Of a stretch of DNA of 64,000 nucleotides, positions 21,583 to 34,600 are shown piece after piece. The notes under the pieces were generated by a model. That model saw only the letters and a program-made list of their open reading frames with translations, was not told the origin of the DNA and made no database searches. Where the stretch lies: contig JBAJFE010000014.1 in NCBI GenBank assembly GCA_037903355.1, positions 4,278,001-4,342,000 on the forward strand. The letters are read 5' to 3'. The position numbers and the translations under genes were made by a program. The DNA is from Trichuris trichiura. Its lineage: Eukaryota; Nematoda; Enoplea; Trichinellida; Trichuridae. Every line of letters starts with the position of its first letter. The first letter of the stretch is position 1.

Positions 21583-22250
21583 GTATGTACGCTTTCGTTT
21601 ACGGTCACTTACACAGTGCGCGTTAATAATACGTTGTCTGTAACCGTTACGCTTCCTATTTCCATTAGTAAATGTTAGACCGCTGATACGATGACATCTG
21701 CAATTCTTGCGCGCAGATGCCATAATCCGATTACGTAACCCACTGCACATAATCCCATCGTAGTCCCCACTTGACCTCCTTTGAACTTGCCGCAAAAACT
21801 AGTGGGGGGAAAATCGTTCTCAAGACCCGAGAAAATCTCTAATTGCCTTTCATTGCTGAGTGTAATGGCTTTTAACTGACGCCCCATAATGATAGTTTGC
21901 TCACATGCTACAGGTTAGGGCTAATGATTGCGAAGTCTGTCAAGTCGCACAATATCAGAGAAGTCTTGATTCTTCTCGCCGCAGCAGAAGTATTGGAAAC
22001 GGAATTGCACCAACCTGCCCATAAAATCGTCACCAAGATATTTTTTAACAGATGTACAGTTCGAAGAAGAATCGATGTCCAACAATATTGAAGCTACACT
22101 ATGCGTTATTCTGAAGAACGCTCAGCTTGCGTTATGCTTAGATGAGTTGACGTCGCAGGGAATAAAGCTATATTAGCGGTGTGCATGTATACTTCATAAA
22201 ACATGAACGCTTGGTAAAATAATTACTGCTTGCGAAAGGACTGGTGACTG
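21583..22250. other. Unassigned region
   Basis: No recognisable gene. TTCCATTAG at 21660-21668 could act as an acceptor for a transcript continuing from the unit ending at 21582. Confidence 0.35.
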
Positions 22251-23120
22251 ATACAGTGGAGGAGTCTGTAGTTAAAAAGCTAATAAGAACAACAAATCCT
22301 TGTTAAAAACATTTTGGTGACTGCTACGGATGGAGCTCCGCTAATGATAGGTCGCTGCCGCAACTTTGTTGCGTATCTAAAAGAAGTGATGCTCAATGTT
22401 TTACCAATGCATTGCATTCTGCATCGAAAGCATTTAGCTGAGAGACATCTGAGAGTTTGTTTGGACGGTTCACTTCTTCAGTATGCGGTTAAGTCAGTAA
22501 TTGATGCTAAGGTGGTCGAACAATAGGCTATATCGGCAACTGTGCAAAAAAAATGATGAAGAATTCAAGCGCCTCCACAATGAAATATGTCGCCCCTCAA
22601 AAAGGTGCTTGCATAGTGAAGTTTTATGCGTTCTTCGGCTCAGTTATCATGAGCTTTTCCAAAAATCACGACGTTGCTCTTTGTGAAAATTCATTGGACA
22701 TAGCCTATTTGGCAAATTTATATTTAAAGTTCAATGAAATGGACAGGCAGTTTCAGTCGAACGTACTGAACTTGACTAAAACGAAGGCTGTAACAGTCAC
22801 TTTCCTGTCAAAGCTGATGTTGTTCAAATCTGACTTAGTCCAAGTAGAGTTTTGCCATTTTCCGATTTTCATCAAAGTAAGCAAGCAGGTCTAAATAATT
22901 GGAGATGATGCCTATATTTACTGCCAGCATTTAGAAATGTTGCATGGATATTCCTTAAAGCATTTTGATGGTCTGCTTTCGTTTGTAATCGAAAATTGGG
23001 TGTTTGGCCCATTCATTGTCAGCCCTCCTTAACGTGGACATTTACTTGCAAGAAAAATTGATGGACATACAGGCGAACGAAATGGTCAAACTCGAAATAG
23101 AGAAGGGTTAATAGTACTTC
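22250..23120 (+). pseudogene. hAT-type (ZBED-like) transposase fragment
   Basis: Plus-strand frames carry typical hAT features: VTATDGAPLMIGRCRNFVAY (the Asp region), MHCILHRKHLAERHL, then after a frame change RLYRQLCKKNDEEFKRLHNE and HDVALCENSLDIAYLANLYL. Frames change at least three times and stops interrupt. It is related to, but distinct from, the complete hAT element at 24312-26838. No terminal repeats were located. Confidence 0.8.
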
Positions 23121-24311
23121 TGACTGCACGAAGAAATTCCACAGCGTTATTCCGCCCTGTGGGCAACGAAGAAGAAATTACTGATCGCTATCCTCCGTTC
23201 ATCAGTTGTAACATGCGGTTTTAGTGTTGTTATCGAATTCATCACGAAAAAGTGAAGCTGTCTTGAAGTAGTCAACCAGCGGATTAATGACTGTAGGTCA
23301 CTCCAGTGCAGTCCAGTAGTGAGGGTACTTGGTTCGCAAGTTTCCTGCTCCTTACGGTAATAGAGTACGAACAACGTGGCATCTGAACAAATGACGTTGT
23401 GCAAATGACAAGTTCTTTATACGCGAAGTGCTGGTGCGCAGAAGCAACGGATGGCACTGATGCTGAAGGGCGCGCCGATAACCCTCGCACAACATTAACC
23501 ACGAGAAACTGGCGGGGAGAAGGCCTGAGGGTCCGCCGGTGAAGATTTTTTGCTAATTTTCAGTCAGGCTATAGATTCCATCTGAAGAAGTGATGGTAGT
23601 CATGGCTTTGCGCATAACTGGTCTAGAGCACGTCTTTGCCCTGTGCCTTCAGTGCGAATTCTAACTGGTATTTATTCATGTACTCTATCAAGGGCAACAA
23701 GAAAGAAACGTTTTTCCTAGCTATAACCATAGCGTTACCTTACCGTCAGTGAAGGTTTTTATCACCTTTGTGCCTTAATGAGCGATGTTTTTATAAATGC
23801 AGACATCCTAATCGTCAAACAATTTCACTTGGTCGTATTCATGCATTCTTCGTTTCAGCATTAGCTCCCTTGATAAATGTAGCTCGGAATTGTTAATTCT
23901 GTTATGATCAAAAAACTGTGGATGAAACGAAACCATATATTAGAGCAGGGCTGACAACACTGTACTATTTACTGACTTGCTATTCAACAAGACAGCTTTC
24001 TGCTCTTGTAAAGAAAAGCGCTGGATGGGGTACTGAAGCGCCGAACAGGAACGAAGCTGAACTGTCGTTCCCTCAAAACAGAATTGACAAGGATCAAGAA
24101 TAGCAGTGTATGATGACACTGGGTAAGAAAGTTTTCGAGTGGAGATAGCTGAGGTGCAATGGCATTGGGAAGTAATAAACATCTTTCAATCAAGCGTGCT
24201 ATCTGAGAAACCTTTGGAAACGTCTCAGTCAAGTATTCTTCGTCACGATACCAAATACATTGTAATGATACTGTAGTTTTTCTGCTGCAGGCAACCCCGA
24301 TGACACTAGAG
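23121..24311. other. Unassigned region
   Basis: Nothing recognisable between the two hAT-derived regions. The overlapping small ORFs in several frames look like chance. Confidence 0.4.
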
Positions 24312-26838
24312 CAGGGGTGGGGAACGTCCGGTTCGCGAGATCATTTTCCGCCCACACGTTGGGGCAACAGCGCATGGATGCGAGATTCAGTGAAATGTAA
24401 TTGTGGGAGGTTATTTTTCAGAATGCGAGAAACGTATTGTATGTGAATCCCAGTAAGAACGTAAATCCTGCATAACAAGCAGGGAGCGTCAGGCTGGCTC
24501 AGAAGACTGCGTTGCTGACAGCTCTCTGTCGACAAACCGACATTGTTAGTCCTCCGTGACAAGCAGTAGGCGCCACTACAGTGTGTGTGCGCGCGCATAG
24601 GTAGCGTGGAGCATTGCTTTGTTCGAGATAACGACTGTCCAGCTTGCTACAGCACTTCTGCTTTCTTTTGCTCTCAGTAGTCACTGGCATCGTTCTCGTC
24701 TTCTCTTGCTATCGTTCTCATCGGTTTTTGTCCGCCGCCTGCCCTTTAAGTCTTCGAAGTATAAAAAGGTTATTTCGTTCTCTGTAGTTGCGATTATGTT
24801 CTTGACAACTGGGTTGCAGAATTGTCTCAAAGGTCTGCCTTTTTGCTCAGAGTTGCCCATAAAGTTATACTGAAACCTGAAGTTTCGTGCAGCTTATCGC
24901 AAGCCAGAGTTCACGCTCCCCCAACGCTAGAAATGGCCAGTTCAAAGAAAAGAAAAATTGATACGGATTCCAAAAGAAATGGACGAATGACTATTTTTTC
25001 GTGGAGCTTAAGGGCAAGCCTGTTTGGCTTGTTTGTGGCGACTCAATAGCTGTTATGAAAAAAGCTAATCTGGAACGGCATTGCAGCTCAAAACATGGAA
25101 AATTGAATGAATTAAAAGGCCAAGAGCGTCTGGATAGAATAAGTGCGCTTCAACGGAATTTAAAGTCGCAAAAAGCCACTTTCACCAGGCCACACTGCAA
25201 CGCGTACAGCGTTATTCCAACGAGTTACGTAGCGAGCGAAATGATCGCAAAGAAGCCGAGGCCCCATGCAGAGGTTGAGGTTGTGAAAGAGTGCATGGTG
25301 GCAGCTGCGAAGTTAATAGTACCAGCCAATGAAAAACTTTTCGAAAGTGTTAGCTTATCTCGAAGAACTGTTTCAGACCGGATCACTGACTTAGCAGAAG
25401 ACATTGAAAAAACTTTGAAGCGTACTGCAGGTAACTTTGAATTTTTTCCCTGGCTTGTGACGAGACTACGGACACAACAAATACCGCTCAACTGGCCATT
25501 TTCCTTCGCGGGATAACTGCAGAGTTTGAGACGCGAGAAGAACTGTTATCACTGGAAGCTATGCATAGCACTACAAGGGGTGAAGACATATTTGAGAAAC
25601 TCGTTTTATCAATGGAACGATTCGGGCTAAAGTTTGAAAAATTAAGTGGTCTTACTACGGACGGCGCTCCAGCTATGGTTGGCTTGCAAAAAAGCCTAGT
25701 TGCATTTGTTAGAAAGGAAATGAATCATCTCGGTCTTGATCCGAACGATTTGGTAGTATGCCATTGTATCATACATCAACAGAGTCTTTGTGCACGGTCG
25801 CTGCGTTTCAACAATGTGATGTCAGTAGTCGTGTCGTGCGTAAACTGTATCAAGAGCAAAGGGCTTAATAACCGCCTGTTTAAAAATTTTTTGAATGAAC
25901 TTTCCTCCGAATATGGTGATCTCGTTTATCATTGCGAAGTTCGCTGGCTAAGTCGTTGGAACATGCTAATAAGGTTTTACCAACTGCGCGATGAAGTTAA
26001 GCAGTTCATGGAAGCCAAAGGCAAACCTGTCAGAGAACTGAGTGACAGAAAGTGGTTACGTGACCTGTCTTTCATGGTAGATGTTGTCAAGTACCTTTCA
26101 GAGCTGAATATTAAGCTGCAGGGTCCGAACCAGCTTCTCAGCTCACTGGTTTCAAACGTGAAATTATTTGAAGCTAAATTAAGACTGTGGAAACTGCAAC
26201 TTGAAAAAGGCAACACGGTACATTTCCCTACACTCCAGGGACAGCAGTCTTCTACGACATTAGAGTATGCTGGTGAATGTGCGAAACTACTTGAGGCGTT
26301 TAACGAAAGATTCAACGATGTGAAAAGTAGACAGATGCAACTGAACATCTTCGCCATTCCATTCAACGTAGAACCACTTGATGTACCCGATGAACTGCAG
26401 CACGAGACTATTCAGCTGCAAAGCGAGGATGAGCTCGAAGCTAAATACAACAACTTCCCGCTGCTTGAGTTCTATAAGCAGTACATAAGCAACAATAAAT
26501 TTCCCGCTTTGAGGAGACACTTTGACATACGCGTCCGTGTTCGGAACAATCTACTGCTGCGAGTAGTTCTTTTCGAAACTTATCATCGCAAAGAGTCGTC
26601 TGCGCACCAGACTCACGGACACAAATCTGGTGAACCAGCTGCGAATAGCAACGTAATCAGATGGAGCTAACATCGCGCGCCTTACTAGGGAAAAGCAGTT
26701 CCAAGCATTCCATTAGAGGTGACCTAATAAACATACGTGCAAATAAAGCAGGCTGCTTTTCATTTTTTCTATCCGGCCCGCGACCGGTCTTGTAAACGTC
26801 TAAACGGCCTGCGGCACCAAAAAGTTTCCCCACCCCTG
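24312..26838 (+). mobile_element. hAT DNA transposon with TIRs and 8-bp TSD
   Basis: The left end reads CAGGGGTGGGGAACGTCC and the right end GTTTCCCCACCCCTG, giving imperfect TIRs of about 15 bp. They are flanked by a perfect 8-bp duplication CACTAGAG (24304-24311 and 26839-26846), the hallmark of hAT insertion. Length is 2,527 bp. A deletion derivative of the same family begins at 61857. Confidence 0.95.
24933..26669 (+). pseudogene. hAT transposase, GTF2IRD2/ZBED-like, frameshifted
   Basis: It starts MASSKKRKIDTDSKRNGRMT. The frame shifts at a six-T run near 24990, then resumes as ELKGKPVWLVC...LERHCSSKHGK (BED-type zinc finger). A second shift near 25450 precedes a stretch reading LACDETTDTTNTAQLA (first catalytic Asp region). 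The long frame 25561-26669 covers TTDGAPAMVGLQKSL, VVCHCIIHQQSLC, YHCEVRWLSRWNML and on into the C-terminal region. Two frame breaks make it inactive, but the element is otherwise complete, so it is moderately young. Proteins of this type bind the element ends and carry out cut-and-paste transposition. Confidence 0.9.
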
Positions 26839-27249
26839 CACTAGAGCAAACAATCGACGACGAAGTGAAAACGCAATTGCCAACTGCTGCTGCTCGTCTG
26901 CAGCAGCAAAATAATGCTACGCAGAGCGTAACGTATAGGACTGAACGTTAAGTAGCAGGCTTGTCTGCTTAGCTCTGAACTCTGCTGAAGTATCGCTGAC
27001 GCCGCCGTCACCGCCACGTTTCTCAGGCAGCTGACTGGCAAGCAAAGTTGCAGAGTGAGTCGCCTTCTAACTGGAATTTACATTCTGGCTCTTTCTTTTT
27101 CAAAGCAACAGACACCAGCAAGCGAAACAAGCTGTGCCAGCTGAGCCACAGATAAGTTGGTTGCTCTGTTCGTTTGCTCACTCGTTTGAAAAGCACCAGC
27201 ACACAACGCGTTATACTGCCGGTGCGCAAACCACTGACAGACATTAGAG
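26839..27249. promoter_or_regulatory. Upstream region of the myosin light chain gene
   Basis: About 400 bp between the hAT element and the light-chain ATG. It holds no ORF I support and presumably contains the promoter and 5' UTR. I see no clear TATA box. Confidence 0.4.
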
Positions 27250-28132
27250 ATGGTAAGTTTAAAAAGACACGTGTTCATTAATTCCAGCAATTACGCTTTA
27301 GTCAAGCAAAACTAAAACAAAGAAGGTAACTAGCAAGCGGACCAGGCCTTCCGGTGATGGAGCGCAGACGTTCGACAACAAAACTGTGCAGGAATTCAAG
27401 GAGGTAGGTTTACCGTTTTCGATGGGTCAGCAGTGTTTAAATTAACTTTTGCTCGTGCAAGTGTTCAACTCAGACACGCTCTTACTACTTCAGGCTTTCG
27501 GCATTATGGACCAGAATAAAGATGGCATAATTTGCAAAAATGATTTAAAGGACCTTTACGCAAGCCTAGGCAGGTTTTCCCTACTGCTAAGAATGACAAT
27601 ATAGGGCAAGTCATTTTTTACCAGGCCAAATAGCGAGTGACTCTCAGCTTGAAGAAATGATCAAGGAAGCGCCAGGCCCAATCAATTTCACCACTTTTCT
27701 GACCCTGTTTGGCGATCGACTCACGGGCAAGACTTCGTGGCTTGCAAAAGAGTGTGACAATGAAGCTCATTTGCTTTTACAGGGACAGATCCGGAAGACA
27801 TAATAATAGGCGCTTTCCGCATGTTTGATCAGAAAGACACTGGTTTCATTTCGGAAGACCAGTGAGAGCTTGTCCCTTTTTATACCAAACGGCAACTCCA
27901 TAAACTGCTTTTCAGGCTTACAAAAATATTGACGAACGTCAGGGGAGAACCGCTGGACGATAAAGAGGTGACACGAACAGACTGATGTTCAGCTGTTGGT
28001 AAAAGGTTTGAACTTTTGCAGATGAAGGATATGTACAAGGCCAATGCCCCAATACAAGGTGGCAAAGTGGACTATAAAGCCTTTGCGAAGCTGATTACCA
28101 CTGGTGCGCAGGAAGAGCTCGCGCAAGCGTGA
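27250..28132 (+). CDS. mlc: Myosin regulatory light chain, 7 exons
   Basis: Exons: 27250-27252 (ATG only), 27302-27403, 27494-27569, 27625-27726, 27783-27861, 27916-27967 and 28022-28132 (TGA). They total 525 nt, 174 aa, the usual length. The N-terminus is Lys/Arg-rich, followed by [23 protein letters not shown] in two parts (helix E and the calcium-binding EF-hand loop [12 protein letters not shown]), then [67 protein letters not shown] and [16 protein letters not shown]. This light chain binds the myosin heavy-chain neck and regulates contraction; the sequence is closest to nematode body-wall muscle types. Introns 3 and 4 keep frame only with GC donors (27570 and 27727). The GT at 27574 would break the frame. 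Confidence 0.93.
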
Positions 28133-28684
28133 AACAGCCAATCCATCGAGGCCTGGACTACGATGCAAAGATTGCTGCAATGCTCGTACCAAGTTCCTCC
28201 GTAGATTGTTAGCACGCAACAATATTTCCTGAATTTGCATGGTTGATAATTTGTGTAATCTAAGTCATTTTCAATAACCTTGCTTGTCAGTAGGTTCACC
28301 CTTTGAGTCTTAAAACGTATTATCGAAACTTCCTCAACGGCTGCCATCAGTGCCTTACTGTGATGCGATGAAGCTCACATTGCGATGTTTGTTAGTAAAA
28401 TTTCCTATTGGTAAAGATAAACAATGTATAGTTCTTTATTACAATTCATTGCTGAAATAGGCAGACGAAGCAACGGAATTCATTAAGCAAACATGAGGCA
28501 AGCAATACTGCGCACAAGCATAGCTATCAGCCATAACAGACGAGGAAAAGCTGAAAACCGTTTAATAATTCTGGACAAACTGGATCACTGCCTTTTCTGA
28601 ATCTACGCAGCACTTTCCTGCTTGTCGGACACTTCAGACGTGTTAGGCTAAAATAAGGTACGTTTAGAATTAAGCTTACTTTTG
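28133..28684. other. Convergent intergenic region MLC/TRAPPC11
   Basis: 3' ends of two convergent genes. No ORF or repeat recognised; it probably holds the two 3' UTRs. Confidence 0.5.
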
Positions 28685-31600
28685 CTAAAGTTTCTGTACC
28701 AAAACAAGTATAACAGAAGTGACGTTCCGTTGATAAAGGTGATCGAAATTTTCAGAGTTGACATTGAGCAACGACACCTGCATTTTCGGCAACGGAATAG
28801 AGCCGGTTGCCAGAGGGAGTACACTTAATGTTACAGTTTTCTTTTTGGCCGGCGGAATAGCGATTATATCCTTTAAAAGAAGTAACGATATTAATCGAAT
28901 TAACCTTGACTTTGATCGACCTTTTGCATTCCTGAGTAGAAAGTGAACCGCTCTGAAACTTCTACGGAAACGCTTGCTTGTATTTCGTTTTCCGTAGTGT
29001 TCAACAAAGAGAAGCCGAGAGGAAAAGGTTGGCCGAGAATTCCGAAAGCTGGCATAGTACAATAAACCAGCACAGGGCACGCCTCCACAGATAATCGCTT
29101 CAGAGAAAATTTTGTTGCGAATGGTTTCTCCAGTTGACCCAAAGTTCTTAAATTGTCGGACAGTAATCATGAAAACTACCTAGTGAAGCCAGTAAATTCA
29201 ATCGGTCAAACCTTCGCCAAAAGAGCACGACATAACCAATGTTTATAGGTTCGGCGGATGCGTGCCGTGGTACAATAGTGGCAAGAGAGACATACTCGTC
29301 CCCTTCATGCAGTGTAACTGAAATGACAACATAATTAGTAGAATATATGTCCAACATACACTTTACGAAACGAAAGTTGAGAACGGGTTTAGCATCAAAG
29401 AGTGTAGTGCGTTAATAAACAATTTCATCCAGTGACGAGTTCACGCGGCTGAAGAGCAATCACGCGTAAGGAAAGGTTTTTATAATTTATTCAAAGTTAA
29501 GGCTAGCTTCAACTCAACCACTGTCGTGCTAAAACTAGGCAAAACTTTCGGGAAGTAGCGGGATGTTTCCCACTGTTGACGATTCAATATTTTATTCCAT
29601 AATTTTAGCACAATCGAATTGTCACTTTGTGTTAGATAACTTAAACTATACAATGCCAATTAACCCCACGGCAGAACAATAGTTACAAAAAGGTTCAAAA
29701 CAGCAACAAAAATTTATTTCGGTTGCAATATGCTTGACTATAAATAACGCTTTCTCGTGAAGACCTACAGAGCTGTTCAGAAAAGTTCTGTTTAACTTAA
29801 AAAAGTTGTCGCTTTCCACATATGTCTTTACGGCGAAATACAATAACTTTTAATAGCGAATGGTACAGAAAAAAGGCTATTTGTTATTGACTCTCCGTCC
29901 TGATGGCAAGCCAGTGTTTTTCAAGGGGTACTTTCGACCTCAGGCCTCTCAGGAGGCTGAAACGTAAACATTTGGCCGGTTCTGTCAGTGTAAAAAGCTA
30001 AGACCCTGGAATAAAAAACATTTGTCGTCGAATCGACGCTTTCCGCTCTACAGTCGATCAACACTGTGCAATCGACAACGTAAAGCCCGCGACCTAGCGG
30101 CTGCGGTCTAACGACGTTTTCAACGTCTGAGGAAGGGGGGTGCCAGCGACATCAAGGGGACACTGACACGGAAAACGTTGAGAAACTGTACCACAGACGC
30201 ATGTCTACCCCAGAAGCAAGGATATTGCGATGCGAATCGGAATACTACAGGTTAGCGACATTTCGGTTGGACCAATCTAATATACTAATATTACACGTAC
30301 GAATTGTGCTTTCCATTAAAAGCTGAAGTGGACTGTGAGCGACCTGACTTTTTATTAACTTTTAAGACAATAACGCAATCAGCCGGAATTGTTATTGTGA
30401 AAACTTATATACCTTTAGGCAAGTAGTTCGTAAAGGTATCACACAGTTGCACCGCGTAACAAGGCAAGTCTCCCGCTACACGTGACCGCTGTTGACTCAT
30501 CAGGCGCAGTTCGAAAAATCGGTTTCTCTAAATAATCGTTTCCCACGTAAAGGAAAGTTTGCCGCACTAAGAGAGGAAATTCAAATAGCTCTTAGCGACC
30601 CCTTTCAATCTGTTACTTTACAGAAGTAGCGTTTTCTTTCTAAACAAACCGCATCTTCATCAATATTATTATTATTATTTAGTTCGCTGCTTAGCCCAAT
30701 AACTGCTACGTGCGTGCGACTTAGGAACTATACATTATGATAACTAGAAACTATCAACAAAGATAGAAATAGGCAACTACTTTATACTGTTTTCAAAACG
30801 ACAGCTGTGAGGTTAGCAAAATACGTTACGGGAATACGCAGCACATATACAGTGGAACCTTTTAAGTTGACCACCTCTCTAAGTTAACCGAAATTTGACA
30901 AGCTGGATGTTCCGCACGTTAGTAAGCGCAAGGACAACCTCTATACGTTGACCACCCCCGTATGTGGGAAGTTGACAGCTTTAACCGTGACGTGATATAT
31001 AGACGCAATGCTAGTTTGCTCTCTGTAATTTGACCACTTCAGTTTGCCCTACGTCAGTCGCTAGGAACTGTTAACCGTCGGTGCCTGAATGCGCTATTAC
31101 TCAACGTAGCGAAGTTTTTCATTACTGCGCATTGGAGATTTCTGATGACAGAACCGATTCCATCGCATTGACGATGCTTTTCTCATGCTTGCCGGCGCAG
31201 CTTGTGCGTTTCCTTCTTTACATAACCTCTCGCCTAGGCGTCAGCACCACTCTCGCATAGCGATAAATGTGACGAATCGAGCCTAAAATAAAAATTTTTG
31301 CGGTTTTTCTACCCGTTCGTTAATGAAAACGTTTATTCCAAACGTCTATCCTGCGGAGCTTTCGGGCCACGCCGGGGCCCGTCATCAGCGCTAAATGCGC
31401 CGCCGTCGGGTCGGTCATTATGTTAGCAGGCCGCTCCGTCCGACCGACCGTGGCGGGAACCTCTGCCGTCAGGTCGATCCTTGACCCGTCAGGCTTTGGT
31501 CCCACCTAGTCAGTCAGACTTTGCGGCGAGCACCCAACCGACCTTCCACGACGGCGGCAGCACTAACAATGAGAAACAACGATCACACAAACGACATAAC

Positions 31601-34600
31601 CGCCCGTTTAAACACACGGGCTTCAAACTTCCTTCTTTCCGGATGTTCACCTTCTTTCTTCCTCGCCACTCGTTGACCTCTTTGTTGTTGGTGCCCGCAA
31701 ACACATTAAAATTGATTCTTCTTTTTCTTTTTTCTCTCTCTTTTGCGGGCACCAACAACAAAGAGATCAACGAGTGGCGAGGAAGAAAGAAGGTGAACAT
31801 CCGGAAAGAAGGAAGTTTAAAGCCCGTGTGTTTAAACGGGCGGTTATGTCGTTTGTGTGATCGTTGTTTCTCATTGTTAGTGCTGCCGCCGTCGTGGAAG
31901 GTCGGTTGGGTGCTCGCCGCAAAATCTGACTGACTAGGTGGGACCAAAGCCTGACGGGTCAAGGATCGACCTGACGGCAGAGGTTCCCGCCACGGTCGGT
32001 CGGACGGAGCGGCCTGCTAACATAATGACCGACCCGACGGCGGCGCACTTAGCGCTGATGACGGGCCCCGGCGTGGCCCGAAAGCTCCGCAGGATAGACG
32101 TTTGGAATAAACGTTTTCATTAACGAACGGGTAGAAAAACCGCAAAAATTTTTATTTTGAATAACACACCCGTTAGAAGAGAGAGAAAAAAGAAAAAGAA
32201 GAATCGAGCCTACTTGCATTCGTTCAAGTCGAGCTCAATTCTATTCATTCGCTTTGCTGTACTCGCGCGAGAGGTGGCCTTAACGTGTCTTGACAAGTAA
32301 AGCTACTCTTGTTTCCGCAGTAGTAGCTGCCAAGCTGGTTACAGTTTGCACTATGGCCGGACGGAAAGAATCCAGAGAGTTGGCACTGCTGAAGAGAAAA
32401 GTGGATCTTATCCGCTTTTTCGAAACCAACAGTCAAAGGAAGACGACGGAACGGTTCCAAGTTAGCAAAACTACTGTTAGCAACAACCAGAGACATAAAC
32501 GTGAGTACTTGGAAAGATATGATAAGGAAAGCGGAGAGACGCTGCGAAAAAGAAGGAGAACCTCCCTCGACCAAGTCAATGAAGCAGTGTTAAGTTGGTT
32601 TAAGCAAATGAGAGCAGCTAATACACGGATCTCTGGCTCGATGATCCAGGAAGTTGCTAGAAGATTCACCGTGGAATTCAGATTGACAGCTTTCCGAGCA
32701 TCAAGCGCGTGGAGCGAGAAGTTCAAGCTCCGTCATAAATTTCCCAGAAAATCTTATAAGTCGAATCTAATGAAGTTCCCGTCGAGGTCTTAGAAGACTT
32801 CATCACGAGGTTCCGTTATTTCGCCAGTGGCTTCAAGGAAGAAGACATTTTTAATGCTGACAAATGCTCAGAGATGCTGAGCAGGGTAGACAACGCGGAG
32901 GCCGCCTATACCGCTTATGTTTGTAGTAAGAACAAGCACCAGACTAGAATCGACACCTTTTTCAGCAAGCATTGTAGCCCCTAAAAAGCTTATGCGTAGT
33001 TTTACGATGTTATTTTTATGCACCTCGCCATTTAATAGACGTCCAATAGATGCTGTGTAACAGAATAAAACGCATACAGATACTGTGGTTGTAAGGTCTT
33101 CTACGGCTTTTCCCGTTTTTTCGTTGTGCTGTTATCTGTAATTAAACTAAACAACTGCTCTACCAACGGATGGATGAGCCGTTATTAAGAAAAGTACAGA
33201 TATCAACGCACTCAACTTTTTTATTGTTCAAAGCTTTCGGAACGCTCTAGTTCCGTCGTCAGTGAGGTGGTGGAACTAGAGCGTTCCGAAAGCTTTGAAC
33301 AATAAAAAAGTTGAGTGCGTTGATATCTGTACTTTTCTTAATAACGGCTCATCCATCCGTTGGTAGAGCAGTTGTTTAGTTTAATTACAGATAACAGCAC
33401 AACGAAAAAACGGGAAAAGCCGTAGAAGACCTTACAACCATGAAAATTCAACCCGTTACAAAACATCCAGTTTTCAAGAACATACAGATACTAATCTATT
33501 CAGCCGAGCCACTTATACCTACAGCCTCCCCATGCTGACCATCTCCCTATGTTTACCAGTTTTTCCCAGTCTGTTGGGTGGTCAACTAACGTTCACCGTG
33601 CAACTGTATATTATAACCCAACTTCCACCAAACTGTCAGTAGCAAATTATTTCGGGAGACTGTTGAGTAAAAGCTGAAAGACATTAAGACAACATTCAAT
33701 GATAAGCCATCTAGAAACGGAGTAAAGCAGGAACAGTATTTAGGGATGATGGCGAAGAACTGGGACAAACAAAGCGCTTCTAGGTTCTCTCTTCCCATTC
33801 ATGGCCTTGAAAGCGAACAACGCATTAGAAAGTCAAACTCCTTATGATCAATCACCAATTTTGTTAAGGAATGGCTCAAAAGTGAAGAGCGTGAGCAGAA
33901 TGCAACTTTCCGTTTGCGAAACCATTTTACTCAGCCGTGGATTCGTGAAACTGCTTCATGGGAGACGTTTCTACTGGTCCTCATAATAACTGGGCACAAT
34001 TTGAGTCGCACGACTGCGGCGGCAGCAGCAGGCGTAAGCTTAACCTAACGTATCAATCAAAAACCACGAGCTGCCAATGACGGCGTCGTGCGGCGGTTCA
34101 TGATGTGACACCACGTGAGGTGTAATTTGTGGGACGCACTCAGGAAAGGACACCATTTTTGCCCTCCTTCAAGATCATTAAACCAAAGTAGTAGTTCCTA
34201 TTCATTTCCCTTTGAAGTGAAAATTTATGCGCTGGCAATGGAGCGGAAGAAATTGCCAAAGCTGTGCGCTAAATAAACTTTACGAAAAGTACTCTACAGG
34301 ATTACAAAACTTATGGGTGGCTGCGTTCTCCTGAATGTTCAATACCTTTTTTCTTTAGCTAGATACGCTTACGACTATTTGACTGGTACAATTTCGAAGA
34401 AAAATAAAGTACCACTGAAATAATACAAATCATAACTTGCATTTACCGTCTGCGAAACAAGTTTCTTTGTTCACCTCCTGTAATGAGATGACGTCTGACT
34501 GAAAAAAATACAGGTTGTTCTCTTGATGGAATGACAAAGTGCAAACTAACTAATTGAAGAACAGCCTTCTCAATTGTAACCGGCATGTTGACCTTGTTCT

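Larger units (their letters stand above)
31285..32200. mobile_element. Palindromic element with two ribozyme-like motifs, 11-bp TSD
   Basis: Two 417-bp arms, 31285-31701 and 31742-32158, are near-perfect inverted copies (a few transitions apart) around a 40-bp pyrimidine-rich spacer. Each arm carries one hammerhead-like core near its outer end (31357-31388 minus, 32055-32086 plus). After the right arm a 42-bp tail ends in a purine run (32180-32200) that is the reverse complement of the spacer. The flanks GAATCGAGCCT at 31274-31284 and 32201-32211 are an 11-bp target duplication; the unoccupied site is visible in Tigger-A1 near 10464. Long ORFs through the palindrome are symmetry artefacts. 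Confidence 0.85.
30850..33606 (+). mobile_element. Tigger/pogo-type element A2 in a TRAPPC11 intron
   Basis: Second copy of the A1 family. The left end CAGTGGAACCTTTTAAGTTG follows TA (30848-30849); the right end ...ACTG at 33606 is followed by TA. Its sequence tracks A1 closely on both sides of two later insertions (31285-32200 and 33085-33480), which lets their target duplications be read directly. The transposase has lost its catalytic middle. It is inserted antisense to TRAPPC11. Confidence 0.9.

Noticed and set aside
30660..30682. Short ATT microsatellite
   Set aside because: Ordinary simple repeat in an intron, too short to be informative.
31481..31962. Two 150-aa ORFs on opposite strands that look almost identical
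   Set aside because: They read through the centre of a 417-bp palindrome, so symmetry produces mirrored ORFs. No protein family is recognised.
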